A DNA stretch of 64,000 nt from Plantactinospora endophytica (GTDB lineage Bacteria; Actinomycetota; Actinomycetes; Mycobacteriales; Micromonosporaceae): the NCBI RefSeq assembly GCF_016862915.1, contig NZ_BONW01000038.1, positions 32,941 through 96,940 of the forward strand, given 5' to 3'. Shown piece by piece: positions 50,401 through 61,800 of the stretch. Made by a program: the position numbers and the translations under genes. The notes beneath the pieces were generated by a model. It searched no databases. It was not told the DNA's origin and worked only from the letters and a program-made list of their open reading frames with translations. How positions within the stretch are numbered: position 1 is the stretch's first letter; each line of letters begins with the position of its first letter.

Positions 50401-53400
50401 CACCCGAACGCCCTGGAAGCTCCACGGCAGCCGGGCGACGCCGTCGGAGGGCAGCAGACCGCCCACCCCGGCGGCGTGCAGGGCGGCGTCGAGCAGGGCC
50501 GGGTGCAGCAGGTAGTCGGCCGGCGCACCGCTGACGTCGCCGGGCAGCCGCGCCTCGGCGTAGACGGCACCGTCACCGGACCAGACCCGGCGCAGCCCCC
50601 GGAAGGACGGCCCGTAGTCCAGCCCGCGCTCCGCCAGGGCGTCGTAGGCGCCGCCGACATCCACCGTGGACGCCCCGGCGGGTGGCCACGCCACGGTCGC
50701 GGGTACGGCCGTGCCGGAGCCGCTGCTCAACACGCCCTCGGCGTGCTGGACCCAGCGGTCGCGGCCGTCGGCGCGGGAGTGCACCGCGACGGTCCAGCGG
50801 CCCTCCTCGGCCGGGCGGACGCTGACCTGCACCCGGACCGCTCCGGTGGCCGGCACGGCCAGCGGGGCCTGCAACGTGAGTTCCTCCACGAGGGTGCCGC
50901 CCACCTCGTCGCCGGCACGGCCGACCAGTTCGAGGAAACCGGTGCCGGGCAGCAGGATCTCGTCGCGGACCCGGTGGTCGGCCAGCCAGGGTTGGGTGTC
51001 GAGGGCGAGCCGGCCGGTCAGCAGCACGGCGCCCGCGCCGGCCATCGGCACGGCGGCGCCGAGCAGCGGATGGGACACCGGCGCGAGACCGGCGGCGGCG
51101 ACGTCACCCGCGCCGCGTGGGCGGCCCGGCCAGAACCTGCGGCGCTGGAACGGGTACGTGGGCAGGTCCACCCGCCGGGCGCCGGTGAACACGGTGGACC
51201 AGTCGACCGGGACGCCGCGCACCCATGCTTCGCCGAGCTGGCGGTACAGGCGTGCGAGACCGCCCTCGTCGCGGCGCAGGGTGCCGACGACGGCGGCGTC
51301 CGCGCCGGCCGCCTGGACGGTCTCCTCGATGCTCATGGTGAGCACCGCATGCGGGCTGACCTCGACGAACGCGGTGAATCCGGCAGCCAGCAGGGCGCAG
51401 ACCGCAGGCTCGAACTCGACGGTGTCGCGCAGGTTGCGGAACCAGTATTCCGGGGTCAGCGACCGGTGTTCCTGGAAGGCGGCGGTGACCGAGGAGAAGA
51501 AACGGACCTCGCCGTCGCGCGGCGTCATCGGCGCCGCGATCCGGATCAGCTCGTCGCGCAACCGTTCGACCTGCGGCGAGTGCGAGGCGTAGTCGACGGG
51601 GATCATCCGGGCTCGGACGCCCTCCGCCTCGCACGCGTCGCGCAGGGCGTGCAGGGCGTCGGGCGGGCCGGAGACCACGGTCGAGGACGGGCCGTTGACC
51701 GTGGCGACCGACAGCTCCGGACAGTCATCGGCGACAAGGTCGCGTACCTCGGCCACGGACAGCGCGAGCGAGAGCATGCCGCCCTGCTGGGAGAGCTGCA
51801 ACAGGGCCTGCGAACGCAGGGCCACCAGCCGGGCGGCATCCGGCAGGGAGAGCGCCCCGGCGACGCAGGCGGCGGCGATCTCGCCCTGGCTGTGCCCCAG
51901 CACCGCGGCCGGGCGTACGCCGTGTGCCCGCCACACCTCCGCCAGCGACACCATCATCGCGAACAGCACGGGCTGTACGACGTCGACCCGGTCCAGCCCG
52001 GGCGCGCCCGGCACGCCGGTGAGCACGTCGAGCAGCTTCCAGTCGACATGCGGGGCGAGCGCGTCGGCGCATTCGGCCATCCGCTCGGCGAACACGGGCG
52101 AGGTACGCAGCAGTTCGGCTGCCATGCCGGCCCATTGCGACCCCTGTCCCGGAAAGACGAAGACGACGTTGTCGCGGGTGCCGGCGGCGGTGCCGGTGAC
52201 GACTCCGGTCACGGCCTCCCCGGCGGCCAGTGCCGTGAACCCGGCCCGGGCGGAGCCGGAGTCGTCGGCGACGACGACCGCTCGGACCGGCAGCGGGGTC
52301 CGGGTGACGGCCAGCGAGTGCCCGAGGTCCACGCCGGAGGTCTCCGGCAGCGCGGCCATCCGGGCAGCCAGCTCGCGCAGGGCCGGCTCGGTACGGGCGG
52401 ACAGCACCAGCGGCACCGCGACGGTTGACTCGACCGGCTCACCCGGCGGCTCGACCGGCTCACCCGCCGCAGAGACGTCGACCGGTTCACCCGCCAGGGA
52501 GCCCTCGGGTGCCTCCTCGATGATGACGTGGGCGTTCGTGCCGCTCATTCCGAACGAGGAGACGCCGGCTCGGCGGGGGTGGCCGTTACGCTGCCACGGC
52601 TGGACCTCGGTCAACAACCGAACCGCCCCCGACGACCAGTCGACCTCCGGCGTCGGCTCGTCCACATGCAACGTCCTCGGCAGCACGCCGTGACGCATCG
52701 CCAACACCATCTTGATCACACCAGCCACACCCGCAGCCGCCTGCGTATGACCGATATTCGACTTCACCGACCCCAACCACAACGGCCGAACACGATCCCG
52801 CCCATACGTGGCCAACAACGCCTGCGCCTCAATCGGATCACCCAACCGCGTACCCGTACCGTGCGCCTCCACCACATCCACACCGGCCGCGTCGACACCC
52901 GCGTCCGCCAACGCCCGCCGAATCACCCGCTGCTGACTCGGACCGTTCGGCGCGGTCAGACCGCTGGAGGCGCCGTCCTGGTTCACCGCCGAACCACGCA
53001 CCACCGCCAGGATGCGCCGACCGTGCCGGCGGGCGTCCGAAAGCCGCTCCAACACCAGCACACCGACACCCTCACCCCAGCCCGTACCGTCAGCGCCCGC
53101 CGCGAACGCCTTGCACCGACCATCCGCAGCCAACCCCCGCTGACGGCTGAACTCGAGAAAGGCGCCGGGCGTGGACATCACCGTGACCCCGGCGGCGAGT
53201 GCCAGGGAGCTCTCCAAGGCGCGCAGCGACCGCACGGCGAGGTGCAGGGCGACAAGCGAGGACGAGCAGGCGGTGTCCACGGTGATCGCAGGGCCCTGGA
53301 AGCCGTACGTGTAGGACAGTCGGCCGCTCAGCACACTGGCGGCGGTACCGGTGCCGAGGTAGCCCTCGAGTTCCTCCGGCGCGGCGGTGGCGACGGAGGC

Positions 53401-53883
53401 GTAGTCCTGGCTGTTGCTGCCGACGAAGACGCCCGTGGCGGTGCCGCGCAACGTGTCCGGGCGTACCCCGGCATCCTCGAACGCCTCCCAGGAGGTCTCC
53501 AGCAGTACCCGCTGCTGCGGGTCCATCGCGATCGCCTCACGCGGCGAAACGCCGAAGAACCCCGCGTCGAACTCGCCCGCCGCCGGAAGGAAGGCGCCGT
53601 GTCGGGTGGTCGAGGTGCCGACACGCTCCGGGTCCGGGTCGAAGAGGGCAGCAAGGTCCCAGCCTCGGTCGGCCGGGAACTCCCCGACCGCGTCGGATCC
53701 GCTCGCCAGCAGTTGCCACAGCTCGTCGGCCGAGCCGACCCCGCCGGCGAAACGGCACGCCATGCCCACCAGCGCGATCGGCTCCCGGTCCCGTTCCTCG
53801 GCGTCGCGCAACTGCCGCCGGGTACGCTGCAGATCTGCCGTCAACCGCTTGAGGTATTCGACGGTCTTTTCTTCGTTCGACAT
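47425..53883 (-). CDS. Type I modular polyketide synthase PKS2: one fully reducing module
   Basis: A 2152-aa KS-AT-DH-ER-KR-ACP protein. Residues 1-35 are an N-terminal coiled-coil docking segment ([20 protein letters not shown]). KS Cys near 206; AT GHSQGE (near 663) and DYASHS (near 764): methylmalonyl-CoA. The DH has [12 protein letters not shown] (Asp in place of the motif Gly) and [10 protein letters not shown]; the ER has [14 protein letters not shown] and [11 protein letters not shown]; the KR has [15 protein letters not shown] and [21 protein letters not shown]. The C-terminus is a docking domain ([15 protein letters not shown], ending [15 protein letters not shown]). The unit added should be a fully reduced, methyl-branched pair of carbons. 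The start at 53883 has a weak ribosome binding site, with AGGGGTT boxes about 100-118 bp upstream. Confidence 0.96.
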   Translation of the reverse strand: MSNEEKTVEYLKRLTADLQRTRRQLRDAEERDREPIALVGMACRFAGGVGSADELWQLLASGSDAVGEFPADRGWDLAALFDPDPERVGTSTTRHGAFLPAAGEFDAGFFGVSPREAIAMDPQQRVLLETSWEAFEDAGVRPDTLRGTATGVFVGSNSQDYASVATAAPEELEGYLGTGTAASVLSGRLSYTYGFQGPAITVDTACSSSLVALHLAVRSLRALESSLALAAGVTVMSTPGAFLEFSRQRGLAADGRCKAFAAGADGTGWGEGVGVLVLERLSDARRHGRRILAVVRGSAVNQDGASSGLTAPNGPSQQRVIRRALADAGVDAAGVDVVEAHGTGTRLGDPIEAQALLATYGRDRVRPLWLGSVKSNIGHTQAAAGVAGVIKMVLAMRHGVLPRTLHVDEPTPEVDWSSGAVRLLTEVQPWQRNGHPRRAGVSSFGMSGTNAHVIIEEAPEGSLAGEPVDVSAAGEPVEPPGEPVESTVAVPLVLSARTEPALRELAARMAALPETSGVDLGHSLAVTRTPLPVRAVVVADDSGSARAGFTALAAGEAVTGVVTGTAAGTRDNVVFVFPGQGSQWAGMAAELLRTSPVFAERMAECADALAPHVDWKLLDVLTGVPGAPGLDRVDVVQPVLFAMMVSLAEVWRAHGVRPAAVLGHSQGEIAAACVAGALSLPDAARLVALRSQALLQLSQQGGMLSLALSVAEVRDLVADDCPELSVATVNGPSSTVVSGPPDALHALRDACEAEGVRARMIPVDYASHSPQVERLRDELIRIAAPMTPRDGEVRFFSSVTAAFQEHRSLTPEYWFRNLRDTVEFEPAVCALLAAGFTAFVEVSPHAVLTMSIEETVQAAGADAAVVGTLRRDEGGLARLYRQLGEAWVRGVPVDWSTVFTGARRVDLPTYPFQRRRFWPGRPRGAGDVAAAGLAPVSHPLLGAAVPMAGAGAVLLTGRLALDTQPWLADHRVRDEILLPGTGFLELVGRAGDEVGGTLVEELTLQAPLAVPATGAVRVQVSVRPAEEGRWTVAVHSRADGRDRWVQHAEGVLSSGSGTAVPATVAWPPAGASTVDVGGAYDALAERGLDYGPSFRGLRRVWSGDGAVYAEARLPGDVSGAPADYLLHPALLDAALHAAGVGGLLPSDGVARLPWSFQGVRVHATGAAELRVRLTSPAPGTLALTATDTTGAPVVSIDSLTLRAAGDAAGADDDLYALEWIPAGTTAAAVADWALLGPYDAGARPDRCYPDLAALSTALDSGGQAPELVVTVCPAASGDTPAEVRAALSAVHALLAGWLADGRLDRSRLVVVTRGAVAVQDRGEVRDLAHAAVRGLVRTAQSENPDRFVLADLDDDPGPLPVELFAAGHPEVAIRAGRAWLPRLRAVAGRLSPRTPMAAGPWRLDATGAGSVDGLAVVAAPESAAELEPGEVRVAVRAAGVNFRDVLITLGMYPDPALLGSEAAGTVLEVGPGVPSLAPGDRVTGLFTGAFGPVAVTDHRMLTRIPDGWSFTQAASMPIVFLTAWYALRDLAGLEAGERVLVHAAAGGVGQAAVQLARHWGAEVFGTASEGKWAVLRGLGLPDDHIGNSRDLSFAERFPAGLDVVLNSLAGEFVDTSAGLLRPGGRFVEMGKTDIRDPGSVAGIHYRSFDLVEAGPDRIQQMLSELVRLFTDGTLHLLPTHVWDVREAPEAFRRISQARYAGKVVLTLPQPWQRHDTVLITGGTGTLGRLLARHLADRGVRHLLLVSRSGPDAPGVPELVADLADRGATATVAACDVADRGALEKLLVTVPQDRPLTGVVHAAGVLRDGLVGSLTPADFDEVLRAKVDAAANLDACTRDRDLVEFVLFSSAAGLLGAPGQGNYAAANTFLDALALRRRAAGLPATSLAWSLWAQRSAMTGHLGDTDLGRLARGGVAPLRSDEGLRLWDAALRHADPVLAPMRIDTAALRAGSGPGVVPALLRGLAGAAARPAARAVDPGGPAETPGQRYLALAPAERDRALLDLVRSSAAAVLGHADSTEIGTDRAFKDLGFDSLTAVELRNRLTTATGLRLPATLVFDNPSPAALAASLSRELRPDEPGATDEDPAGAEFHRVLRAIPLQRFHQAGLYDAIMSLAAAPDEVSASTGPDGDSTAIDDLDVAALIQRAMDTSQS
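52516..53150 (-). repeat. Homogenised KS tract, copy B (PKS2)
   Basis: Partner of 31891-32525. The identical core is 52699-52860. Flanks of both KS domains diverge outside the tract, and the tract shows the same G/T-ending codon bias. Confidence 0.8.
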
Positions 53884-53983
53884 TCACGCAACCTGTCTGT
53901 CGCAGCCGGAGACCGTCAGGACGCACAACCCGGTGAGAAGCGTGTCTCCGCAGTTGAAGCTAGTGACTCGGTCGGATGAGCTG

Positions 53984-54022
53984 AACCCCTGCCAACCCCT
54001 GACTCGGGACCTGGTAATTACC
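53984..54022 (-). promoter_or_regulatory. Direct AGGGGTT repeats and a GGTAATTACC palindrome upstream of PKS2
   Basis: On the minus strand CAGGGGTTGG and CAGGGGTTCA repeat with a 10-bp period (plus-strand AACCCCTG at 53984 and 53994). A perfect 10-bp palindrome GGTAATTACC lies at 54013-54022. They sit in the 240-bp gap between the PKS3 stop and the PKS2 start. A further GATAGGGGTTGA overlaps the PKS3 stop at 54124-54135. Confidence 0.5.
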
Positions 54023-54123
54023 TCCGGCCACCGGACGACGATGTCCAGGAATCGGCCGGAGAAATGGCGAAAGAATCCACGGGTACGTCGTTCAATTGGA
54101 CGGACAGCACGGCCGGGCCAGGG

Positions 54124-57100
54124 TCAACCCCTATCGCCGCCCCTACCGGTCTCCAGGAGCGTCGCGCCGATCCACCCGTCGACCGCGAGGGCGGTGGACC
54201 CGGCCGCCGACTCCAGGATGGTGAAGTGGTCGCCCGGGACGTCGATCGTCTCGTGCGGCAGGTCCCACTCGGCCCGCCAGCCGCCGTCGCCCGTCTCCGC
54301 CGACCACGGTTCCGTGGCGCGCACCAGCAGCGTCCGGGTGGCCACCGGCTTCGGCTCCCACGCCCCGAAGATCTCGTGGTAGCGGCCCATCGCCGTGATC
54401 CGGGTGTCGCTGCGCAGCTCCATCCCGCTCTCCCGCTCGGCGACCGCCTGGGCGAGCCCGGTCGAAAGCCACGGCCGGCGACGGATCGACTCCGGCGTGG
54501 AGCTGTCGAGCAGCAGTACCGCTGCGGGCGGTAGCTGCGCCGCCTCAAGGTGCGCGGTCAGCGCGTACGCCAGCATGCCCGACATCGACCGCCCGACGAG
54601 GACGAAGCCGTCCCCGTCGGCCGTCAGGCGGCGGACCGCCTCGGCCTGCATCCGCACGAGCGCGTCGAGCGACTCCGGCAGGGCCTCGCCGTCGAGGTAA
54701 CCGGGCTCGGGCAGTGCCCACACCTCGCGCCTGCCCCGCAGCGCGGCGGCGAACGGCGCGAACTCGTGCGGGCCGGCGACGGCGCTGAAGCTCGGCAGGC
54801 AGATCAGCCGGAGCCCGCCGGAGCCGTCGGCCAGGCGTACCGGGCCGGGAACGTGCTGCTCGGCGGTGGCGACATCGAAGGCCGGTCGCAGTCGCGCCGC
54901 CGCCTGCACGAGGGCGAGTCCTTCGTCGAGCCGGCCCTGCGCGCAGGCCTGCCAGTAGAGCGCGCTGACCGTACCGGAGGATTCCGGTCCACGACTGTCG
55001 GCGCGTTCGGTGAGATGCCGGGCGAGCGCCGCCAGTGAGGGTTCGTCGAAGACGACGGTCGGCTCCAGCGGGATGCCGGTCGCCGCGACCAGGCGTCGGC
55101 GCAGCTCCGTCGCGGTCAGCGAGTCGAAGCCCAGTTCCAGCAGGCTGAGCTGGTCGTCCAGGAGGTCGGTCGGGTCGTGGCCGAGCGCGGCGGCGACCTC
55201 CCGCCGGACCAGTTCCAGCGCCGTGGCCGGGTCGAAGGAGTTGCCTCCGGAGCCCTCCCCGGCCGCCCGGTCCACCGGACGCACGACCCTCCGGACCGCG
55301 CGCCGGACCGGCGCCTGCCCGGCAGCAACCGACCCGGCGCCGTTCAGAGGGCCGGTGGGCGACCCGACGCCGTCGAGGGAACCGCTGGGCGACCCGGCGC
55401 CGTTCAGTGGGCCGGCGGTCCCGTTCATTGGGCTGGCGGCCGAGTCGGCGCCGTTCGTCGGGCTGGCGGCCGAGCCGGGGTGTCCCAGCACCACCGTGCC
55501 GGCCGTCAGCACAGGTACGCCCGTCGCGTCGGTGGCCAGCAGGGCGTGGCCGTTGTCGGGCCGGGTCGACAGCCGGAGCCGCAGGTGGTGGGCGCCGGTG
55601 GCGAGCAGCCGCACGTCGCGCCACCGGGTGAGCGGTACGGGTCCGCCCGGCCCCGGCACCGCGGCCAGGGCCTCCAGCAGCGCCGGGTGCAGCAGGTAGC
55701 CGTCGGCCCGCGCGGGGTCGGGCAGGACCGCTTCGGCGAAGACCTCGCCGTCGCCGCGCCACACGGCCCGCAGGGTGGTGTCCGTGCCGACCTCGACGGC
55801 CTCCGCTCCGGCCGGGGGCCAGACGTCGATCGGCTCCGGCTCGTCGGTCGCGTCGCCGGTCACGAGGGTCGCGGTCGCGTTGACGGTCCAGCCGGTGCCG
55901 TCGTACGAGGAGATGCTCGCCGCCCGCCGCCCGGCCGGATCGGCAGCCCGGACCCGCACCTGCACCCGCGTCCCGCCCGGCTCGGCGGCGGGAAGCGGTA
56001 CCAGCAGCTCCGCCTCGTCGATCACCTCGGCGCCGACCTCGTCACCGGCCCGCAGCAGCAGCTCCACCACCAGGCCGCCCGGCGCGTCCAGACCATCCGC
56101 TCCCGGAAGCGTCGCGTCGAACAGCACGCCGTCGCCCGCGATCACCAGCGGGTCACCCAGGTCGAGGCCCTCGCCCGCGACCGCGTCGGTGAGCCACAGG
56201 CGCCGGTGCTGGAACGGGTACGTCGGCAACGCGACCCGGCGGCCACCCGGTACCACCGGCGTCCAGTCGACCGGGATGCCGGTCGCGTGCAGCCGGGCCA
56301 GGGCGGTCAGCAGCGTCTCCTGCTCCGGCCGGTCCCGCCGCAGGACCGGCTCCAGTACGGCCTCGTCGGGCATCAGGTCCCGGGCCATCGAGGTGAGGGT
56401 GCCGTCCGGGCCGAGTTCGAGCAGCGTCGTGACGCCGACCTGGTGCAGGCCCCGCACACCGTCGTGGAAGCGGACCGGTTCGGCGGCGTGCCGCACCCAG
56501 TAGTCCGCCGACCGCAGATCGCCGGCAGCAGCGAGACGGCCGGTGACGGTGGAGACGACCGGGATCTCCGCCGGGGCGTACGTGACCGTCTCAGCGACCG
56601 CCCGGAACTCCGCCAGCATCGGCGCCATCAACGGCGAGTGGAAGGCGTGCGAGGTACGCAGCGCCTTGCGACGCCGGCCCTCGAACCGCTGCGCGACCGC
56701 CGTGACCGCGTCGCCGTCGCCGGAGACGACCACCGACCTCGGGCCGTTGACCGCGGCGATGCCGATCCGGCCGCCGACCGCCGAGATCGCCTCCCGGGCC
56801 TCCTCCTCGGTGACGCCCAGCGCCAGCATCGCACCGCCGCCGGGCAGCGCCTGCATCAGCCGGCCCCGGGCGCACACCAGCGCGGCCGTGTCCTCGAGGC
56901 TGAGCACCCCGGCGAGGTGGGCCGCGGCGAACTCCCCGATGGAGTGGCCGATCAGCGCGGTGGGCCTGATCCCGAAGGTGCCGAGCAGCCGGGCCAGTGC
57001 GATCTCGACGGCGACCAGCGCCGGCTGGGTGTACTCGGTACGGTCGAGCAGTTCCGGGTCGCCGTCGACCACCCGGCGCAGCGGCCGGTCGAGGTGCCGG

Positions 57101-58840
57101 TCGAACGCGGCGCAGGTCTCCTCCAGCACGGCGTCGAAGGCGGGGAACGCGGCGGCCAGTTCCCGGCCCATCCCGGCGCGCTGGGCGCCCTGTCCGGTGA
57201 GGGCGAAGGCGAGCTTCCCGTCCCGGCGTACCCCCTGGACGAGGTTCGCCGCCCGGGTACCGTCGCGCAGTGCGTACAGGCCGGCGACCAGGTCGGCGTG
57301 TCTCCGGCCGAGCACGACCGCACGGTGGTCGAACACCGCGCGGGTGACCAGCAGCGAGTGCGCGACGTCCCGGGGCTCGGCGGTCACGGCCGCCAGCCGT
57401 TCCGCCTGGTCGCGCAATGCCTCCGCCGTCTTGGCCGAGAGCGCCCAGGGCACCAGCGGACCTTCGGCAGCCGGTACGCGGTCCCCGGCGGCGGCGTCGA
57501 CCAGGGCGACTCGCGCGGGGCGGTCCGCCGGCACCGACTCCGGCTCGACCTCCGGTACGCCGGGTGCCTCTTCGAGGATCACGTGGGCGTTGGTGCCGCT
57601 GATCCCGAACGACGACACCCCGGCACGCCGTCGGCGGCCGTCCGCCTCCCAGGACTGTGGCCGGGTGAGCAGTTCGACGGCTCCGGCGGACCAGTCGACG
57701 TGCGGGCTGGGCTGCTCGGCGTGCAGCGTTCGCGGCAGGATCCCGTGCCGCATGGCCAGTACCATCTTGATCACGCCGGCGACCCCGGCCGCCGCCTGGG
57801 TGTGGCCGATGTTGGACTTGATCGAGCCGATCCGAACCGGACGGTCCCGGTCCTGGCCGTACGTGGCGACCAGCGCCTGCGCCTCGATCGGGTCGCCGAG
57901 CCGGGTGCCGGTGCCGTGCGCCTCGACGGCGTCGACGTCGGCGGGGCGCAATCCGGCGGCGGCGAGCGCCTGCTGGATCACCCGCTGCTGGCTCGGGCCG
58001 TTCGGTGCGGTGAGACCGTTCGACGCGCCGTCCTGGTTGACCGCCGACCCGCTGATCACGGCGAGGATCTGGTGCCCGTGGCGGCGGGCGTCGGAGAGGC
58101 GTTCCAGCACTACCATGCCGGCGCCCTCGGCGGCTCCCATGCCGTCCGCGTCCGCCGAGAACGCCTTGCAGCGCCCGTCGCGGGCGAGGCCCTGCTGTCG
58201 GCTGAACTCGACGAAGAAGCCGGGGGTGGACATCACCGTCACGCCGCCGGCGAGGGCGAGCGTGCACTCCCCCTGCCTGAGTGCCTGCGCCGCCAGGTGC
58301 AACGCGACAAGCGACGACGAGCAGGCCGTGTCCACGGTCATCGCCGGGCCCTCCAGCCCGAAGGTGTAGGAGATCCGCCCGGACACCACGCTACCGGTGT
58401 TGCCGGTGACCAAATGACCCTTCACCCGCTCGGGGATCCGGGCGACCAGGCCGGTGTAGTCCTGGCCGCTGGCTCCGGCGAAGACACCGGTACGGCTGCC
58501 GCGCAGCGTCGACGGGTCGATCCCGGCGTTCTCGAACGCCTCCCACGAGATCTCCAGCAGCAGCCGCTGCTGCGGGTCCATCGCCAGCGCCTCGCGTGGC
58601 GAGATGCCGAAGAAACCGGGGTCGAAGTCGGCGACGCCGCCGAGGAAGGCGCCCTGCCGGGTGTACGAGGTGCCCGGGTGCTCAGGATCGGGATGGTAGA
58701 GCCCCTCCAGGTCCCAGCCCCGGTCGACGGGGAACGGCCCGACCGCGTCGCCGCCCGCGTCCAGCAGCTCCCACAGCGTCTCGGGAGAGCTGACCCCACC
58801 GGGGAAGCGGCAGCTCATCCCGACGATGACGATCGGGTCC
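54124..58840 (-). other. PKS3 terminal module: KS-AT-inactive DH-ACP-thioesterase
   Basis: KS Cys codon at 58321-58323. AT GHSIGE and SHAFHS (about 56640): malonyl-CoA. The following region keeps DH-like sequence but has no HxxxGxxxxP, and HPALLD reads HPALLE, so it is inactive; no KR is present, leaving a beta-keto group. A repeat linker (55331-55476) leads to the ACP ([12 protein letters not shown], about 55095-55140). The thioesterase has nucleophile motif GRSMSG (usual GHSxG), a possible Asp in LLDSSTPE and His in PGDHFTILE. It should release or cyclise the chain. Confidence 0.87.
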
Positions 58841-61800
58841 ACCGCGCTGTCCGGTGTGGACGTACCCACCACCGGCAGGCTCGGCGCGGACCCGGTGCCG
58901 AGCGTTTCCGCCAGCACGTACGCGGTGATCGCGGCGGGCGTCGGATGGTCGAAGACGAGCGTGGCGGGTAGCCGCAGTCCGGTGGCGGTACCGAGCCGGT
59001 TGCGGAGCTCGACGGCGGTCAGTGAGTCGAAGCCGATGTCCTTGAAGGCGCGGTGCGGGTCGATCGCGTCGGCGCCCCGATGGCCGAGAACCGCCGCGCC
59101 GGCGGCCCGGACCAGGTCGAGGACGTGCTGCTCCCGGTCACCGGGCGGCATGGCGTCCAGCCGGCCGGCGAAGCCCGCCGCGCTCGTGCCGCTGCTGGCG
59201 GTACGGCGGGCCGGGGTGCGGACCAGGCCACGCATCAGCGGCGGTACGACCGCGTCGGCGCGGTGCAGGGCGCGCAGGTCGAGGCGGGCGGCGACGAGCG
59301 CGGGCTCCTCGCGGTGGACCGCCGCGTCGAACACGGCGAGGCCGTGCTCGCGGGTCAGTCCGGCGATGCCGCCTCGGGCGAGGCGGCGCAGGTCGGTGTC
59401 GTCGAGGTGCCCGGTCATGGCGCTGCGTTCGTCCCAGAATCCCCAGGCGAGGGAGGTGGCGGGCAGGCCCTGACTGCGGCGGTGCCGGGCCAGCGCGTCG
59501 AGGAACGCGTTGGCGGCGGCGTAGTTGGCCTGCCCGGCCGCGCCGAGGACACCGGCGACCGACGAGTAGAGCACGAAGATCGCCAGGTCGGCGTCCACGG
59601 TCAGCTCGTGCAGGTTGACCGCGGCATCCACCTTGGCCCGCAGCACCGCCTCGACCTGCTGTGGAGTCAACGACTCCAGGACTCCGTCCGCGAGGACGCC
59701 GGCCGCGTGCACGACGCCGGTGAGGGGGTACGCCCGGGGGATCCCGGCCAGGGCGGCGGCCAACTGCTCCCGGTCCGAGGCGTCGCAGGAACGTATCGTC
59801 ACCTCCGCGCCGAGGGCGGTGAGCCGGGCACGGAGTTCGTCCGCGCCGTCGGCGGCCTCGCCGGTGCGGCTCAGCAGCAGCAGGTGCGGGGCGCCGGCCG
59901 CGGCGAGGTGTTCGGCGATCATCCGGCCCAGCGTGCCGGTCGCGCCGGTGACCAGTACGGTTCCGGTGATCGCGGGCTTCGGCACGGTGAGGACGAGTTT
60001 GCCGGTGTGTCGGGCCTGGCTCATGAACCGGAACGCGTCCGCCGCCCGGCGTACGTCGAACGCCCGCAGCGGCAGCGGGCGCAGCGCGCCGGTGGCCATC
60101 AGCCCGGTGACCCCGGTGAGGATCTGCTGGATGCGATCGGGGCCGGCCTCGGCCAGGTCGAAGGCGCGGTAGCGGACGGTGGCGGCGGTACGGCGGATGT
60201 CGGTCTTGCCCATCTCCACGAACCGGCCGCCGGGCGCGAGCAGGTCGAGGGACGCGTCGACGAATTCACCGGCGAGACTGTTCAGGACGACGTCCATACC
60301 GGACGGAAAACGATCCGCGAACGTCAGGTCACGGGAACTGGCGAGGTGGTCGTCGGCCAGGCCGAGCCCGCGCAACACGTCCCACTTGCCGGGGCTGGCC
60401 GTACCGAACACCTCCGCGCCCCGGTGCTGCGCCAGTTGCACCGCTGCCTGCCCGACCCCGCCGGCAGCCGCGTGGATCAGTACCCGCTCCCCGGCGCGCA
60501 GCCCGGCGAGGTCGTGCAGGGCGTACCAGGCGGTGGCGAACGCCGCGGGCACCGTGGCGGCGCGGGCGAAGGACCAGCCCTCGGGGATCGCGGCGAGCAT
60601 CCGCTCGTCGGCGACGGCTTCGGGGCCGAAGGCGCCGGTGAACAGCCCCATCACCCGGTCGCCGGGGCGCAGCGCGGTCACCTCCTCGCCGACGTCGAGC
60701 ACGATCCCGGCGGCCTCGCCGCCGATGGTTCCGGCGCCCGGGTACATGCCGAGGCTGAGCAGGACGTCCCGGAAGTTCACCCCGGCCGCGCGTACCCCGA
60801 CCCGGACCTCGCGCGCCGCGAGCCCGGGCCGCTCGACGGCGGCGACGACGAGGCTGTCCAGGGAACCGTCGGCGCCCGCCTCGACCCGCCAGATGCCGTC
60901 GGCAGGAAGTTCGAGGACGTCGGCGGCGGTCGGGCGGGCGAGCCCGGGGACGAGCAGCCGGTCGCCGCGCACGGCGATCTGGGTCTCGCCGGTGGCGACG
61001 GCGGCGGGCAGCCGGGTGAGCGCGTCCGCGCGGTCGACGTCGACGAGGACGAACCTGTCGTGGTGTTCGGCCTGCGCGGAGCGGACCAGGCCCCACACCG
61101 CCGCGTGGGCAGGGTCGGTCAGGTCGTGTCCGTCCGGGGTCGCGCTCACCGCGCCGGTGGTGACCAGCACCAGCCGCGAGCCGGCGGTACGTGCGTCGGC
61201 GAGCCACCGCTGGAGCAGGTCGAGGATGCCGAGGGTGGCCTGGTGCGTCCGGCCGGCGAGACCGAGGCCGGTCGGTGCCGGGGGCAGCAGCAGGGCCACG
61301 GTTTCCGGCGGAGTGCCGGGCACGGCGAGCAGGGCGGCGAGGTCGGGATGCTGGGCGGCCACGGTGCCGAGCCGGGCCGCCAATTCCGGAGCGCCGACGA
61401 CCGCCCAGCGGGTGGCGTCGTGGTCGGCGGCCGGAGTGGTCCCGGTCCAGTCGACCCGCCACAGGGCGTCGCCGACGGCGGGACGGGTGACGGTGGTGTC
61501 GGTGAGGGGACGGGTGACGAGCCTGTCGACGGTGACCACGGGGGCGCCGGTCGGGTCGAAGGCGTGCAGGGTCAGGTCGCCCTGCTCGTCGCGGGTCAGC
61601 CGGACGCGCAGGTGGGTGGCGCCGCCGGCGTGCACGGTGACGCCGGTGAACGCGAACGGCAGCCGGGGTTGCTCGCCGGTGGCGGCGGTGGTGGGGTCGA
61701 GGGAGACCGCCTGTAGGGCTGCGTCGAAGAGAGCGGGATGCAGTGCGAAACCGTCGGTCTCGACGCCTTCCGGCAGGGCGACCTCGGCGTAGAGGCTGCC

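Noticed and set aside
54013..54022. GGTAATTACC palindrome as a stand-alone TetR-type operator
   Set aside because: A single 10-bp palindrome without a neighbouring TetR gene is weak evidence; it is recorded only as part of the PKS2 upstream region.
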